Origin: CAWGCE01 sp964480915
GTDB lineage: Bacteria > Planctomycetota > Planctomycetia > Pirellulales > Pirellulaceae
Assembly (NCBI GenBank): GCA_964480915.1
Contig: CAYZRS010000007.1
Coordinates: forward strand, 76,719-140,718
Direction of reading: 5' to 3'
Length of the DNA: 64,000 bases
In this document: positions 17,974 through 26,087 of the stretch, in pieces
How the letters are laid out: every line of letters starts with the position of its first letter
How positions within the stretch are numbered: the stretch's first letter is position 1
The notes under the pieces: generated by a model
The model's database searches: none
Told to the model about the DNA's origin: nothing
Seen by the model: only the letters and a program-made list of their open reading frames with translations
Translations under genes and position numbers: made by a program

Positions 17974-19972
17974 CGGCTCCGCCCTGAACCCACTCCCACA
18001 TTTCACGTAGTTCACGTTCGTAGCCTCCGGAGAGAATTGGAAAGCGGCACCACGTCTTCGGATCGAGATTTTCGTCGTCAACGTGAAACGAGGGCGCGTA
18101 TCGCTCGCGCTTCCACTGATTGCGGCACCAAAGGGTAAAGAAGCGGTCGGTCCACTCGGCCAGTTGCTGTCGGTCGTACTGGCCGAATGCCGTTTCCATT
18201 TTCTGCAGGCATTCGAGGGGAGCCAGCTTGTCACGAATGGCCGCTCTTTCGATCGCATCCAGCAGATCGTAGGGCATCAGATCGCCTTCATCGGTTTGCT
18301 TCGCGCCCTGAGGTCTCAATTCGGCCGTCGGCTGCTGCGCATTCACAGCGGCGAGCGCCGGGAGCGGACTGAGCCCCGTTGGCCCATCGCTTTCCATCCA
18401 TCGCAGCCATTGCCTGAGAAAATTTTTGTCGATGCCGGCGATCGGAGAAACGCCGCCGCAGGTGTCTCCATCCATCGTGGCATAGCCGACGGCCGCTTCT
18501 GAACGGTTGCTCGTCGCCAGCAACAGCGCGCCGGCCAGGTTCGTCAGTAGCCAGACGCTTGGCCCGCGGGCTCGCGCCTGAATGTTCTGCAGTGCCAGAT
18601 CGTCGTTCTTCCAGGTCAGTTCTCGGTCGAGCGCCTTGCTGATCATGCCGACATAGTCCTCCACGACCCCGTCGACATCGAGCTCCAAGAACAGCGCGCC
18701 GACACCCGCCGCGACGTCTCGCGCCGCATTTCGCGTGACATCTCCACTGTTTCTTGTGGCCTGGTAGACGCAGGTCAGCAACTTGCCAACCATCGATGGG
18801 ACATCGTCACATGATTGAAGCTCTTTGAAGTACGCCAGTTTCTTTTTGAAACCGTTGATCCCCAGCTCCTCGACGGCGAAGGCGACCATCAGCGCGACTA
18901 GCGTGGCAACGGCAGCCGAGTCAGCGCCCCCGCTTAGAGAGACCACAAAGCCGCGTGATCGGCTTTTTCGCATATAGTCGAACAGTGCCAAAGAGACCGC
19001 TCGGGTGAATTCTTCCTCCTTAATCGACTTGCTCGTCTCCCAGGCGGGTCTTTGCTGCAGACGGGGTGCATCGGTCGCTTCTTTGCAGGCGAATTCGGAC
19101 TGGATCACGAGCGACTGATCTCGTTCCACTTCCACAGGAAAGCTGCTCGATCGCGTTCGCTGCATGCGGATCTTGTCGAGATCAATCACGGCCGCTGTGA
19201 TCTCGGAATTGGCATAGCCAAGTCGCTTACCTTCCGCCAGCAATTCGCCGGCGCTGGCAATCATCGCATCTCCGTCATAAACGGCTCGGCCCGCTTCATT
19301 GCCGAGCAGGTTGGCGTAGACATAGGCTGTATGGAAGGCGCGCGAGCCATCGAGTACCAACCGCCGCCGAACCGCATGCTTGTCGAAAGCAAAATGACTG
19401 GCGCTCGGGTTCAGGATCACGTCGGCGCCCTGCTGCGCCAACTCTCCGCCGGGGCGATCGAGCACCCAGGCGTCCTCGCAGATCTCGAACCCGATGTGGA
19501 CATCGCCACAGGTGAACATGAGGTCGCCGATCGGATATGCGCGGCCGTCGATTTCGACCTCACCCGCGGCATTGTTGGGCCATGGCTTGAACCAACGCGG
19601 CTCGTAGTGCAACCCTTCACCCGCCAGGTTTTGTTTCGCCGCCAAACCGAGTAGTGTTCCGTCGACCGCGAGTGCCGCGCAGTTGAACAGGCCGCCGCGA
19701 TAAATCACGGGCAAGCCGAGGGAGACAATCATTCCTTTGGTCGCCGGCAGCAACTCGACAAGCACTCGTGTCGACATTTCGACCATCGCGGGCGAGTAGA
19801 AAGCGTCCTCGCAGCCGTAACCGCAGATGCACAACTCGGGCAGGCAGAGCAGCTGCACGTCCTGATCGGCGGCGGCCCGGATGGCCTCTCGGATATTATT
19901 GGAATTCCCATTCCAATCCAAAGGCGTTTGGTTCAGTACCCCGGCGCCGACTTTCAGTAGCTTCACGTTCAC
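17957..19972 (-). CDS. nadE: NAD+ synthase, glutamine-hydrolysing
   Basis: The last step of NAD biosynthesis, using glutamine as ammonia donor. The 671-residue, two-domain form has an N-terminal nitrilase-type glutaminase (residues 1-290; catalytic Glu46 in LLCLPELCICGYG, nucleophile Cys in FEICEDAWV). The C-terminal NAD synthase domain has the PP-loop SLSGGADSAA and SNRSEAAVGYATMDGD. The gene overlaps the GTG start of the sulfatase by 17 bases; a functional link is not obvious. The upstream gene (20076-20588) encodes a GGQ protein. Confidence 0.95.
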   Translation of the reverse strand: MNVKLLKVGAGVLNQTPLDWNGNSNNIREAIRAAADQDVQLLCLPELCICGYGCEDAFYSPAMVEMSTRVLVELLPATKGMIVSLGLPVIYRGGLFNCAALAVDGTLLGLAAKQNLAGEGLHYEPRWFKPWPNNAAGEVEIDGRAYPIGDLMFTCGDVHIGFEICEDAWVLDRPGGELAQQGADVILNPSASHFAFDKHAVRRRLVLDGSRAFHTAYVYANLLGNEAGRAVYDGDAMIASAGELLAEGKRLGYANSEITAAVIDLDKIRMQRTRSSSFPVEVERDQSLVIQSEFACKEATDAPRLQQRPAWETSKSIKEEEFTRAVSLALFDYMRKSRSRGFVVSLSGGADSAAVATLVALMVAFAVEELGINGFKKKLAYFKELQSCDDVPSMVGKLLTCVYQATRNSGDVTRNAARDVAAGVGALFLELDVDGVVEDYVGMISKALDRELTWKNDDLALQNIQARARGPSVWLLTNLAGALLLATSNRSEAAVGYATMDGDTCGGVSPIAGIDKNFLRQWLRWMESDGPTGLSPLPALAAVNAQQPTAELRPQGAKQTDEGDLMPYDLLDAIERAAIRDKLAPLECLQKMETAFGQYDRQQLAEWTDRFFTLWCRNQWKRERYAPSFHVDDENLDPKTWCRFPILSGGYERELREMWEWVQGGAGDDTA

Positions 19973-20075
19973 TCGCCCTTCGTCCAGGTCGTTTTTGTTA
20001 CGAGAATTTTAGATGCCCGTGACCGGTTCGTCGACTGCCGTGTCTCGCTGCGCAAGGCCAGCAAGGCCTCATTCG

Positions 20076-20588
20076 TCACTTCAGTGGAGGCAAATCGCGG
20101 TCCCGTCTGGACTCGTTGACGAATTGAAAGGCGGCCGGCTCGATCTTTAACAGTTTCGTTAATTGAGATCGAGTGCAGCGGAGTCGCTCGGAAGCATCGA
20201 CAAAGTCGAGCTGGGATGCCTGCAGGAAATCGAGCGCCTCGGCCAGCATGATGGCGAAATCGAAGTGAGACGGAGAGACAACGATCCGTCCGCCTCGGAT
20301 TCGCGAATTCCAAATGTCGTGCGGTTCGTCATCGCTGGCCACTTCGACTCGGTGTTTGATGGCGAGCTGGATGCGCAATCGTTCGCTGGCCGCCTTTTTA
20401 TTTTCGGCCTGGCTTCGTTTTTCTGTCGCGGCGGCAGAGACGCCGGTCGGCAAGTGTTTCATGAAGATCCCCGTTTCGACCTTGTTCCGATGCTGGCCTC
20501 CTGGTCCACTGCGTCTTTGGCGGCGGACCTCGCAATCGGACAGGAGTTGCTCGATGGGCATTCGGGCGGGATGATGCAGGCGGGCCAT
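20076..20588 (-). CDS. Peptide chain release factor-like protein (GGQ domain only)
   Basis: A 170-residue protein with the peptidyl-tRNA hydrolysis motif GPGGQHRNKVETG (GGQ at 30-32) of class I release factors, but without the codon-recognition domain. It belongs to the group that includes RF-H and ArfB-like rescue factors, so a role in freeing stalled ribosomes is likely (inference). The C-terminal half is helical and ends in basic residues. It could start at Met1 or Met10; neither has a clear ribosome site. It lies about 100 bases upstream of nadE on the same strand. Confidence 0.82.
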   Translation of the reverse strand: MARLHHPARMPIEQLLSDCEVRRQRRSGPGGQHRNKVETGIFMKHLPTGVSAAATEKRSQAENKKAASERLRIQLAIKHRVEVASDDEPHDIWNSRIRGGRIVVSPSHFDFAIMLAEALDFLQASQLDFVDASERLRCTRSQLTKLLKIEPAAFQFVNESRRDRDLPPLK

Positions 20589-20759
20589 GTTGGGTCAATT
20601 CGTACGGCGGTGTGATCGACAAGTCAGAATGATACCGCCAAACAACGCTGCGCCCGATGCCGAACCAGAAACGGCCGCCGTGGCCACCCAGTTTCCGCGG
20701 CAAAGCGCTATTTCGACGACCTCGACCCGCTGTGGTCGCATTCGTGTATCGATCTAGAG

Positions 20760-21287
20760 GTGCGAGTTTTGAGATACCTACCGGAATTCGAATTCCCGCC
20801 CTATTCCTACGTACCCGGCAAGACGGCACACCCGAAGAGCCACCCGTCTGGCCATCAGTGCCCGGGACCCGGCGTCGCCGCCTGCTGCGCAGACTTGCCC
20901 AGCGAATGGGAGAGTTGCCAGCTCTACCTGTGGGGCGTCGATCTGTTCAATCATCGATTCTATTGGGAATCCCACGAAGCCTGGGAGGAAGTGTGGATTG
21001 CCTTGGGACGCAGGGGAGCCTGCGCCGACTTCACGAAAGGGCTCATTAAACTCGCCGCTGCAGGTGTCAAAGTGCTGGAAGGGAATCCCATGGGCATGGC
21101 ACGGCACGCGCGCCGGGCGGCCGAGCTGTTCGAGCTAACCAAGGCGAAGGCGCCGACGATCTATTGTGGCTGCCATCTGGACCGGCTGATCGCCAACTCG
21201 AAGGCGATGCATTCATCGGCGGTGCCAAACGAGTCCTTGCCGTTGGTCATCGAACTGGTCAACAGAGATGACGGTTCCGTAGGCTAA
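20760..21287 (+). CDS. DUF309 family protein, extended N-terminus
   Basis: A 175-residue protein with the DUF309 motif FYWESHEAWEEVWIALGRRG and the following helix DFTKGLIKLAAAGVKVLEG. Its N-terminus (YLPEFEFPPYSYVPGK..HP) is a proline-rich region found in the longer DUF309 type and is absent from the copy at 1950-2396. Cysteines at CCADLPSEWESC and YCGCH could bind metal or form disulfides. The GTG at 20760 is used because the N-terminal motif starts right after it; TTG at 20769 is an alternative. Function unknown. Confidence 0.8.
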   Translation: MRVLRYLPEFEFPPYSYVPGKTAHPKSHPSGHQCPGPGVAACCADLPSEWESCQLYLWGVDLFNHRFYWESHEAWEEVWIALGRRGACADFTKGLIKLAAAGVKVLEGNPMGMARHARRAAELFELTKAKAPTIYCGCHLDRLIANSKAMHSSAVPNESLPLVIELVNRDDGSVG

Positions 21288-21423
21288 AGCACACTTCAGC
21301 ATTTCGATCGTGCCGACGCGGTTCACACCTTCTAACGATATATGCTTCTTGGTATGATTCCATGAGAAGCAGGGGGTGAAAACAAAATCAGCAGCGGCAC
21401 ATCGCGCGTCATGTGAGAGCCAA

Positions 21424-21906
21424 GTGAACATCAAAAAACGCAATGTCCTTGCTGCCCTGCCTGTTGTCGCCTTGGTTCTTCTTTTCACGATGGGTGCTAT
21501 GTCGCAGCGGAAACCGAAGTCCTTAGGGGCAGTCGCGGGACAGTTGGCGGCGTGTACCAGCAAGCCAAATTGCGTCTCGTCGCAAGCCAAGGACAATACC
21601 CAGCGCGTGGCGCCTCTTGCTTTCGCCGATTCCCCGGAACTTGCCTGGGATCGCCTGCGAGCTGCCGTCAGCTCGATGGGAATGGCCAAGATCGTTACGA
21701 ATGAAAATGGGTATATGCACGTCGAGTTCCGTAGTCGCTTTTTCCGCTTTGTCGATGATTTGGAACTTTTGCTCGATGCGGCCAACCACAAAATCGACAT
21801 CCGATCGGCCTCGCGTCTTGGCTATTCTGATTTTGGCGTCAATCGAGCTCGCGTAGAACGACTCCGTATCGTCTTTTCCGACATGGCGACGACGGCAGTG
21901 CAATGA
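21424..21906 (+). CDS. DUF1499 family protein
   Basis: About 160 residues. A hydrophobic anchor or signal (NVLAALPVVALVLLFTMG) is followed by the family signature ACTSKPNCVSSQA, and then an alpha/beta domain with YMHVEFRSRFFRFVDDLEL and SRLGYSDFGVNRARVERLR. DUF1499 proteins are membrane-associated and of unknown function. The GTG at 21424 is preferred because it places the hydrophobic segment at the N-terminus; another GTG at 21376 is in frame. The stop overlaps the ATG of the next gene by four bases, so both are co-translated. Confidence 0.82.
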   Translation: MNIKKRNVLAALPVVALVLLFTMGAMSQRKPKSLGAVAGQLAACTSKPNCVSSQAKDNTQRVAPLAFADSPELAWDRLRAAVSSMGMAKIVTNENGYMHVEFRSRFFRFVDDLELLLDAANHKIDIRSASRLGYSDFGVNRARVERLRIVFSDMATTAVQ

Positions 21907-22733
21907 TCGCCTCCCTCGCCCTGCCCCAACTGACGGCCTGCCCCCTGCTGGCGCTCACAGGAACCGGTGTGGCGCTGCAATCACTTGTTGTCGCGGCCGG
22001 TTTGCTGACCGTCGTCTGGATCATCAGCGTGCGCATGTGCGATGCGGGTATCGTCGACTTGGCCTGGGGAATGGGCTTTGTTGTGATCGCCTGGACCGTG
22101 TTTTTTCGTTCTGCAAATGGTGGACAGCGAGCTGCATTGCTTTGCGGGCTGGTGACACTTTGGGGCGTGCGGTTGTCGGGGTATCTATTTTGGCGGAACG
22201 CTGGCAAGGAAGAAGACTATCGCTACGCCGCCATGCGAAAAAAGCACGGCGAACGCTTCTGGATTGTGAGCTTAGGGACGGTGTTTTGGTTGCAGGCGGT
22301 CATCATGTGGGTCGTTTCTTTTCCGATTCAGTTTGGGCAGCTGGCCGATCGCCCTTGGAGTTGGCTCGACGGATGCGGTGTGGCGCTGTTCATCGTCGGA
22401 TTGTTTTTTGAAACGATCGGCGATTGGCAGTTGGCGCGCTTCAAGCTCGACCCGGCGAATCGAGGCAAGGCGCTCGACACCGGGCTGTGGCGTTACACGC
22501 GCCATCCGAACTACTTTGGGGACTTTTGCGTGTGGTGGGGACTGTACCTGGTCGCGGCGAGTGGCGGGGCCTGGTGGACGTTTTTCGGGCCGCTGGCCAT
22601 GAGTTTCTTTTTGATCAAAGTCTCGGGTGTTGCCATGTTGGAATCGACGATCGTCGAGCGGCGGCCAGAGTACGCCGCGTACATCCGCCGCACGAACGCG
22701 TTCTTTCCTGGCCCTCCGCGGCGAAGTGAGTAG
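21903..22733 (+). CDS. DUF1295 family membrane protein (steroid 5-alpha-reductase-like)
   Basis: A 276-residue protein with about seven membrane helices. The C-terminal part has the DUF1295 signature: FETIGDWQLARFKLDP, GLWRYTRHPNYFGDFCVWWG and ERRPEYAAYIRRTNAFFP, which resembles the NADPH-binding end of steroid reductases and isoprenylcysteine methyltransferases. Substrate unknown; a lipid is likely. It overlaps DUF1499 by four bases (ATGA), a strong sign of an operon and coordinated function. Confidence 0.88.
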   Translation: MIASLALPQLTACPLLALTGTGVALQSLVVAAGLLTVVWIISVRMCDAGIVDLAWGMGFVVIAWTVFFRSANGGQRAALLCGLVTLWGVRLSGYLFWRNAGKEEDYRYAAMRKKHGERFWIVSLGTVFWLQAVIMWVVSFPIQFGQLADRPWSWLDGCGVALFIVGLFFETIGDWQLARFKLDPANRGKALDTGLWRYTRHPNYFGDFCVWWGLYLVAASGGAWWTFFGPLAMSFFLIKVSGVAMLESTIVERRPEYAAYIRRTNAFFPGPPRRSE

Positions 22734-22796
22734 CAGATTCCGTGGTCTGCGGCGGCCGTCGGTGGCGCTGCGGGTCAGGTTGCCGCGAAGTCGACC

Positions 22797-23831
22797 CTAC
22801 GCTGGTCTGGCTGGGCGAGCGGCATAACCGGATTGGCAGCAGTCGACGGGGCACACGTCATGGCTTGGTCCTAGCGGTCCCAGTGCCGGTCGGTCGGCAG
22901 CTCCGTTCATGCGCTCGACGATGAGTTCGCGGAGCGCCGTGATAAAGAGCGGATGCGTTCCCACCGTCGCAGCCCTGGCCATCGGCAAGGAGAGTGAATC
23001 GCACAGTTCCTTTGCTTCGGTATCGAGATCGAACAGGACTTCCATGTGATCTGAGACAAAGCCGATCGGCACGATCACAACCTGTTCGGCCACTTTTTCG
23101 TCGTGCACTTGCTGTAGGTAATCGCAAATATCGGGCTCGAGCCAGGGCTGTGTCGGTGGGCCGCTGCGGCTTTGGTATACGAGTCGCCAATCGGACCAAT
23201 CGAGCGCTTCTGCCACCAGCCGACTCGCCTCTTGCAACTGCAGTTCGTACTTGGAGCCATTGGCCATCCCGAGCGGAATGCTGTGCGCGGTGAACACAAG
23301 TTGCGTATTCGCGGGCGTGGCCGCGGACAACGTGCCCAGCGCGTCGCGGACTCGTTCCGACATCGCTCCAATAAATCCTGGGTGGTTGAAGAAGACCCGC
23401 AGCTTATCGACTTCGGGGGCACCTTCGCCGACCGCGTCTTGCGCCGCCATGACGTTTTCACGGTACTGACGGCAGCCGCTGTAGCAACTAAAGGCCGATG
23501 TCATCAGCGCCAGAGCACGCTGGACACCGTCTTCCTTCATTTGCCGCATGGTATCGCCGAGCATCGGGTGCCAGTTGCGGTTGCCCCAATAGATTGGCAA
23601 TTGGGGGCCGTGTTTTTCGAGTTCCGATTCCAATGCGGCAATCAATTGGCGATTTTGCTCATTGATGGGGCTGACTCCGCCGAAGTGCTGGTAGTGCTCC
23701 GACACTTCCAGCTTTCTTTCGTGCGGAACATTGCGACCGCGGAGCACGTTGTCAAGAAACGGCATCACATCATCGGGGCCTTCAGGGCCACCGAACGATA
23801 CCAAAAGGATCGCGTCGTACTGTTCTGTCAT
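22797..23831 (-). CDS. hemH: Ferrochelatase
   Basis: Inserts iron into a porphyrin in the last steps of haem synthesis. The 344-residue protein has LLVSFGGPEGPDDVMPFL at the start, the catalytic His in FTAHSIPLGMANG, YQSRSGPPTQPWLEPDI and PIGFVSDHMEVLFDLDTEA. The central region FSCYSGCRQYREN is of the actinobacterial type, which acts on coproporphyrin III in some lineages, so CpfC function is possible. Cys327, 331 and 332 in the tail (CPVDCC) might help hold a [2Fe-2S] cluster. It lies 39 bases downstream of the thioesterase gene on the same strand. Confidence 0.95.
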   Translation of the reverse strand: MTEQYDAILLVSFGGPEGPDDVMPFLDNVLRGRNVPHERKLEVSEHYQHFGGVSPINEQNRQLIAALESELEKHGPQLPIYWGNRNWHPMLGDTMRQMKEDGVQRALALMTSAFSCYSGCRQYRENVMAAQDAVGEGAPEVDKLRVFFNHPGFIGAMSERVRDALGTLSAATPANTQLVFTAHSIPLGMANGSKYELQLQEASRLVAEALDWSDWRLVYQSRSGPPTQPWLEPDICDYLQQVHDEKVAEQVVIVPIGFVSDHMEVLFDLDTEAKELCDSLSLPMARAATVGTHPLFITALRELIVERMNGAADRPALGPLGPSHDVCPVDCCQSGYAARPARPA

Positions 23832-23870
23832 CGGTTCGTCTACTCTTCGGTTAATCGATTCTGCGAGCTG

Positions 23871-24290
23871 TCAGCTGGGGACTTTTTCGAGCGCCGCGCA
23901 GACGTCGTCCGGAATGGGGATGGGATAGGGCAATCCATCCTGAGGGAAGCGGCAGCAGGCAACTCGCAGCTGACCTTTCGCGACCGGCTGCCCTTCGCAG
24001 TGGAATTGACAGTCGTAGGCGATCGTCTTTCCGTCATCGCTGTTGACTGTCAGCTCGATGTCCAAAACCTGCTCCTGCCGCACGGGACGCGAGAAATCAC
24101 ATTTGGCCGACATCTTCGGAAAGCCGAACGCTCCCTTGTCATCGTGCATGACGACGCTTAGGCCACGCGTTCGCATGAACTCATGCTCGGCCTCTTCCAT
24201 GTAGCGGAGGTAGTTCGTGAAGTGAGCGATCCCCGCCATGTCGGTATCACCGAATTGAACGAGACGCTGCGTGGTAAAACGACACTGCAT
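23871..24290 (-). CDS. Acyl-CoA thioesterase, hotdog fold (4HBT/YbgC-like)
   Basis: A 139-residue hotdog protein. The sequence QFGDTDMAGIAHFTNYLRYMEEAE holds the catalytic Asp in the DxxGxxHFxxY pattern of 4-hydroxybenzoyl-CoA-type thioesterases. The remaining strands follow (FSRPVRQEQVLDIELTV, TIAYDCQFHCEGQPVAKG). The substrate is an acyl-CoA of unknown identity. Same strand and close spacing to hemH suggest co-transcription; no obvious pathway link. Confidence 0.87.
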   Translation of the reverse strand: MQCRFTTQRLVQFGDTDMAGIAHFTNYLRYMEEAEHEFMRTRGLSVVMHDDKGAFGFPKMSAKCDFSRPVRQEQVLDIELTVNSDDGKTIAYDCQFHCEGQPVAKGQLRVACCRFPQDGLPYPIPIPDDVCAALEKVPS

Positions 24291-24449
24291 GACAAGCCTT
24301 GAAAGAGAACTGCTGTGAGCGGTGCGGAATTCGCATCGTCACTACAAGTTAGAGTGAACTCGTAAAAAGGCAAGCGGTTGGCATCGTCGGCTGTGCGGTG
24401 CACTTGCCGTGTCGAATCGCGTGCGAAGAAAGGCAGGTCGACGGCCTGG

Positions 24450-24917
24450 TTAGACCGCCTCAAGCTCGTGGTGAAAATGCTCGATCGTCTGATCAGGGCT
24501 GAGGTTGAACACGGCGCGACCGTCCGTGTTCCAGTGAATGCCGTCATAGTAAAAGACGGCTGTTGCTGAGCGGACATTGCTGACTGCTTCGACGTCTTCC
24601 ATGCCGCCCCCTTCGATCGCTTCGAAGGAGATCGACACGCCGACGAGCGAACGCAGCTGTCCATTATTTCGATCGCGGGCGAACGAGACCGAATTTTCGA
24701 AATCGCAGTTCGTCCAACGGAGGCCTCGTGGCTTGCCGGTCGCCATGGCCCGCGTGACGAATTCTGCTTCCAGCCACTCTCGTCGGATTTGAAACAGTTT
24801 GCGACCACGCATGATCTGCTCGCGACGACGGCCGATCATGTAGCGCCGGACGATGATCCGGCAGAAGTAGGCTCCAGCGATCAAAGTAACGGCAGCGACG
24901 AATAAATACGCACCCAC
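24450..24917 (-). CDS. Membrane-anchored protein of unknown function
   Basis: A 155-residue protein with one N-terminal membrane helix (VGAYLFVAAVTLIAGAYFC), then a basic linker with RRYMIGRRREQ and an alpha/beta domain with alternating strands ending near HFHHELEAV. The GTG at 24917 is chosen because AGGAG lies 8 bases before it; a longer frame would start at 25022. No family recognised. It is divergent from the endonuclease IV gene. Confidence 0.55.
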   Translation of the reverse strand: MGAYLFVAAVTLIAGAYFCRIIVRRYMIGRRREQIMRGRKLFQIRREWLEAEFVTRAMATGKPRGLRWTNCDFENSVSFARDRNNGQLRSLVGVSISFEAIEGGGMEDVEAVSNVRSATAVFYYDGIHWNTDGRAVFNLSPDQTIEHFHHELEAV

Positions 24918-25088
24918 AGTGCTCACTCCTGGAACCGGATTCGCGAAACGAAGTCTGTCGCCAATGATTTTATTGTAGGTTTTGCGATGATTTTTGCCAA
25001 CCTGTTTTCGAGTCACCTTCAAAGTCTCGCCACTGTCAAGCAGAATCTACGATTCCCGCACGCCAACCCCCTCTGGAGAAATCACTGA

Positions 25089-25946
25089 ATGACAGTTTTA
25101 GGAGCCCACATGTCGATCGCTGGTGGCTATTACAAGGCGGTCGAGCGGGCGAGAGAATCGGGGTGCGATTGCGTACAGGTCTTCACCAAAAATAACAAGA
25201 TCTGGAAGGCAAAGCCCTTATCGGACGAAGACTGCGAGCTTTTCTCGCAAGCGTTGGTCGATCTGCAGGTCACCCACCCGATTTCCCATAGCTCCTATTT
25301 GATCAATTTTGGCAGTCCCGAGAAGGTTCAGTGGGGCAAGTCGGTCGATGCGTTTGTGATCGAGTTGCAGCGGGCCGCTCGGTTGGGAATCCCTTGGGTG
25401 GTTGTTCATCCTGGCTCTTTTGTTTCTTCCACCGAAGCGCAAGGCATGAAGCAAATCATCAAAGCGCTGAATGAGGTCATGAAGCAGACGAAAGGATTGG
25501 GGGCTGGATGCCTGCTGGAAACGACGGCAGGCCAAGGGACGAATCTCGGTTGGCGGTTTGAGCATCTGGCACAAATGCTCGATGGCGTACGGGACCCTGA
25601 ACGTTTCGGTGTCTGTTTCGACACGTGCCACGTGTTCGCGGCCGGCTATCCCTTGTCGACCGAAAAAGACTACAAGGCGACGATGCGTGAGTTCAACAAG
25701 CTCGTCGGAGTCAAGCAAATCAAGGCGTTTCATCTGAATGACAGCCTGCGGGACCTGGGCTCGCGCAAAGATCGACATGCCGGGATTGGCCAAGGAAAGA
25801 TTGGCAAAGAGGCGTTTCGTTTTCTGCTCAACGATCGTCGTTTCAAGAAAATTCCCATGTATCTTGAAACGCCCAAGGAAGACGAATCGGGCAAGAACCT
25901 CGACAAGGTCAACTTGCGAACGTTACGGCGACTGATCGCCGCATAG
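25089..25946 (+). CDS. nfo: Deoxyribonuclease IV (AP endonuclease family 2)
   Basis: A 285-residue TIM-barrel endonuclease that cuts at abasic sites. All metal-binding elements of the trinuclear zinc site are visible: HSSYLINF, VVHPGSF, LLETTAGQG, FGVCFDTCHVFAAGYPL, FHLNDS, DRHAGIGQG and MYLETPKEDE. The start ATG at 25089 is followed by VLGAHMSIAGGYYKAV, the normal beginning. It stands alone and is the second DNA repair nuclease of the window. Confidence 0.96.
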   Translation: MTVLGAHMSIAGGYYKAVERARESGCDCVQVFTKNNKIWKAKPLSDEDCELFSQALVDLQVTHPISHSSYLINFGSPEKVQWGKSVDAFVIELQRAARLGIPWVVVHPGSFVSSTEAQGMKQIIKALNEVMKQTKGLGAGCLLETTAGQGTNLGWRFEHLAQMLDGVRDPERFGVCFDTCHVFAAGYPLSTEKDYKATMREFNKLVGVKQIKAFHLNDSLRDLGSRKDRHAGIGQGKIGKEAFRFLLNDRRFKKIPMYLETPKEDESGKNLDKVNLRTLRRLIAA

Positions 25947-26087
25947 GACACACACGGAGCGATGGCCACCCGATCTAGCAGGATTCCCCTCGGCTCCGAT
26001 AAAAACCATAATCGAATTGGCGGCAGGAGCTGTGGGCACGGTGTCGACTGATGAGCACCGCGGCGGAATTCAGCAAGCAGCAAGGAA

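Noticed and set aside
16513..18258. Longer N-terminus of the sulfatase
   Set aside because: The extension lies within nadE and lacks a signal peptide; GTG 17973 gives a proper one.
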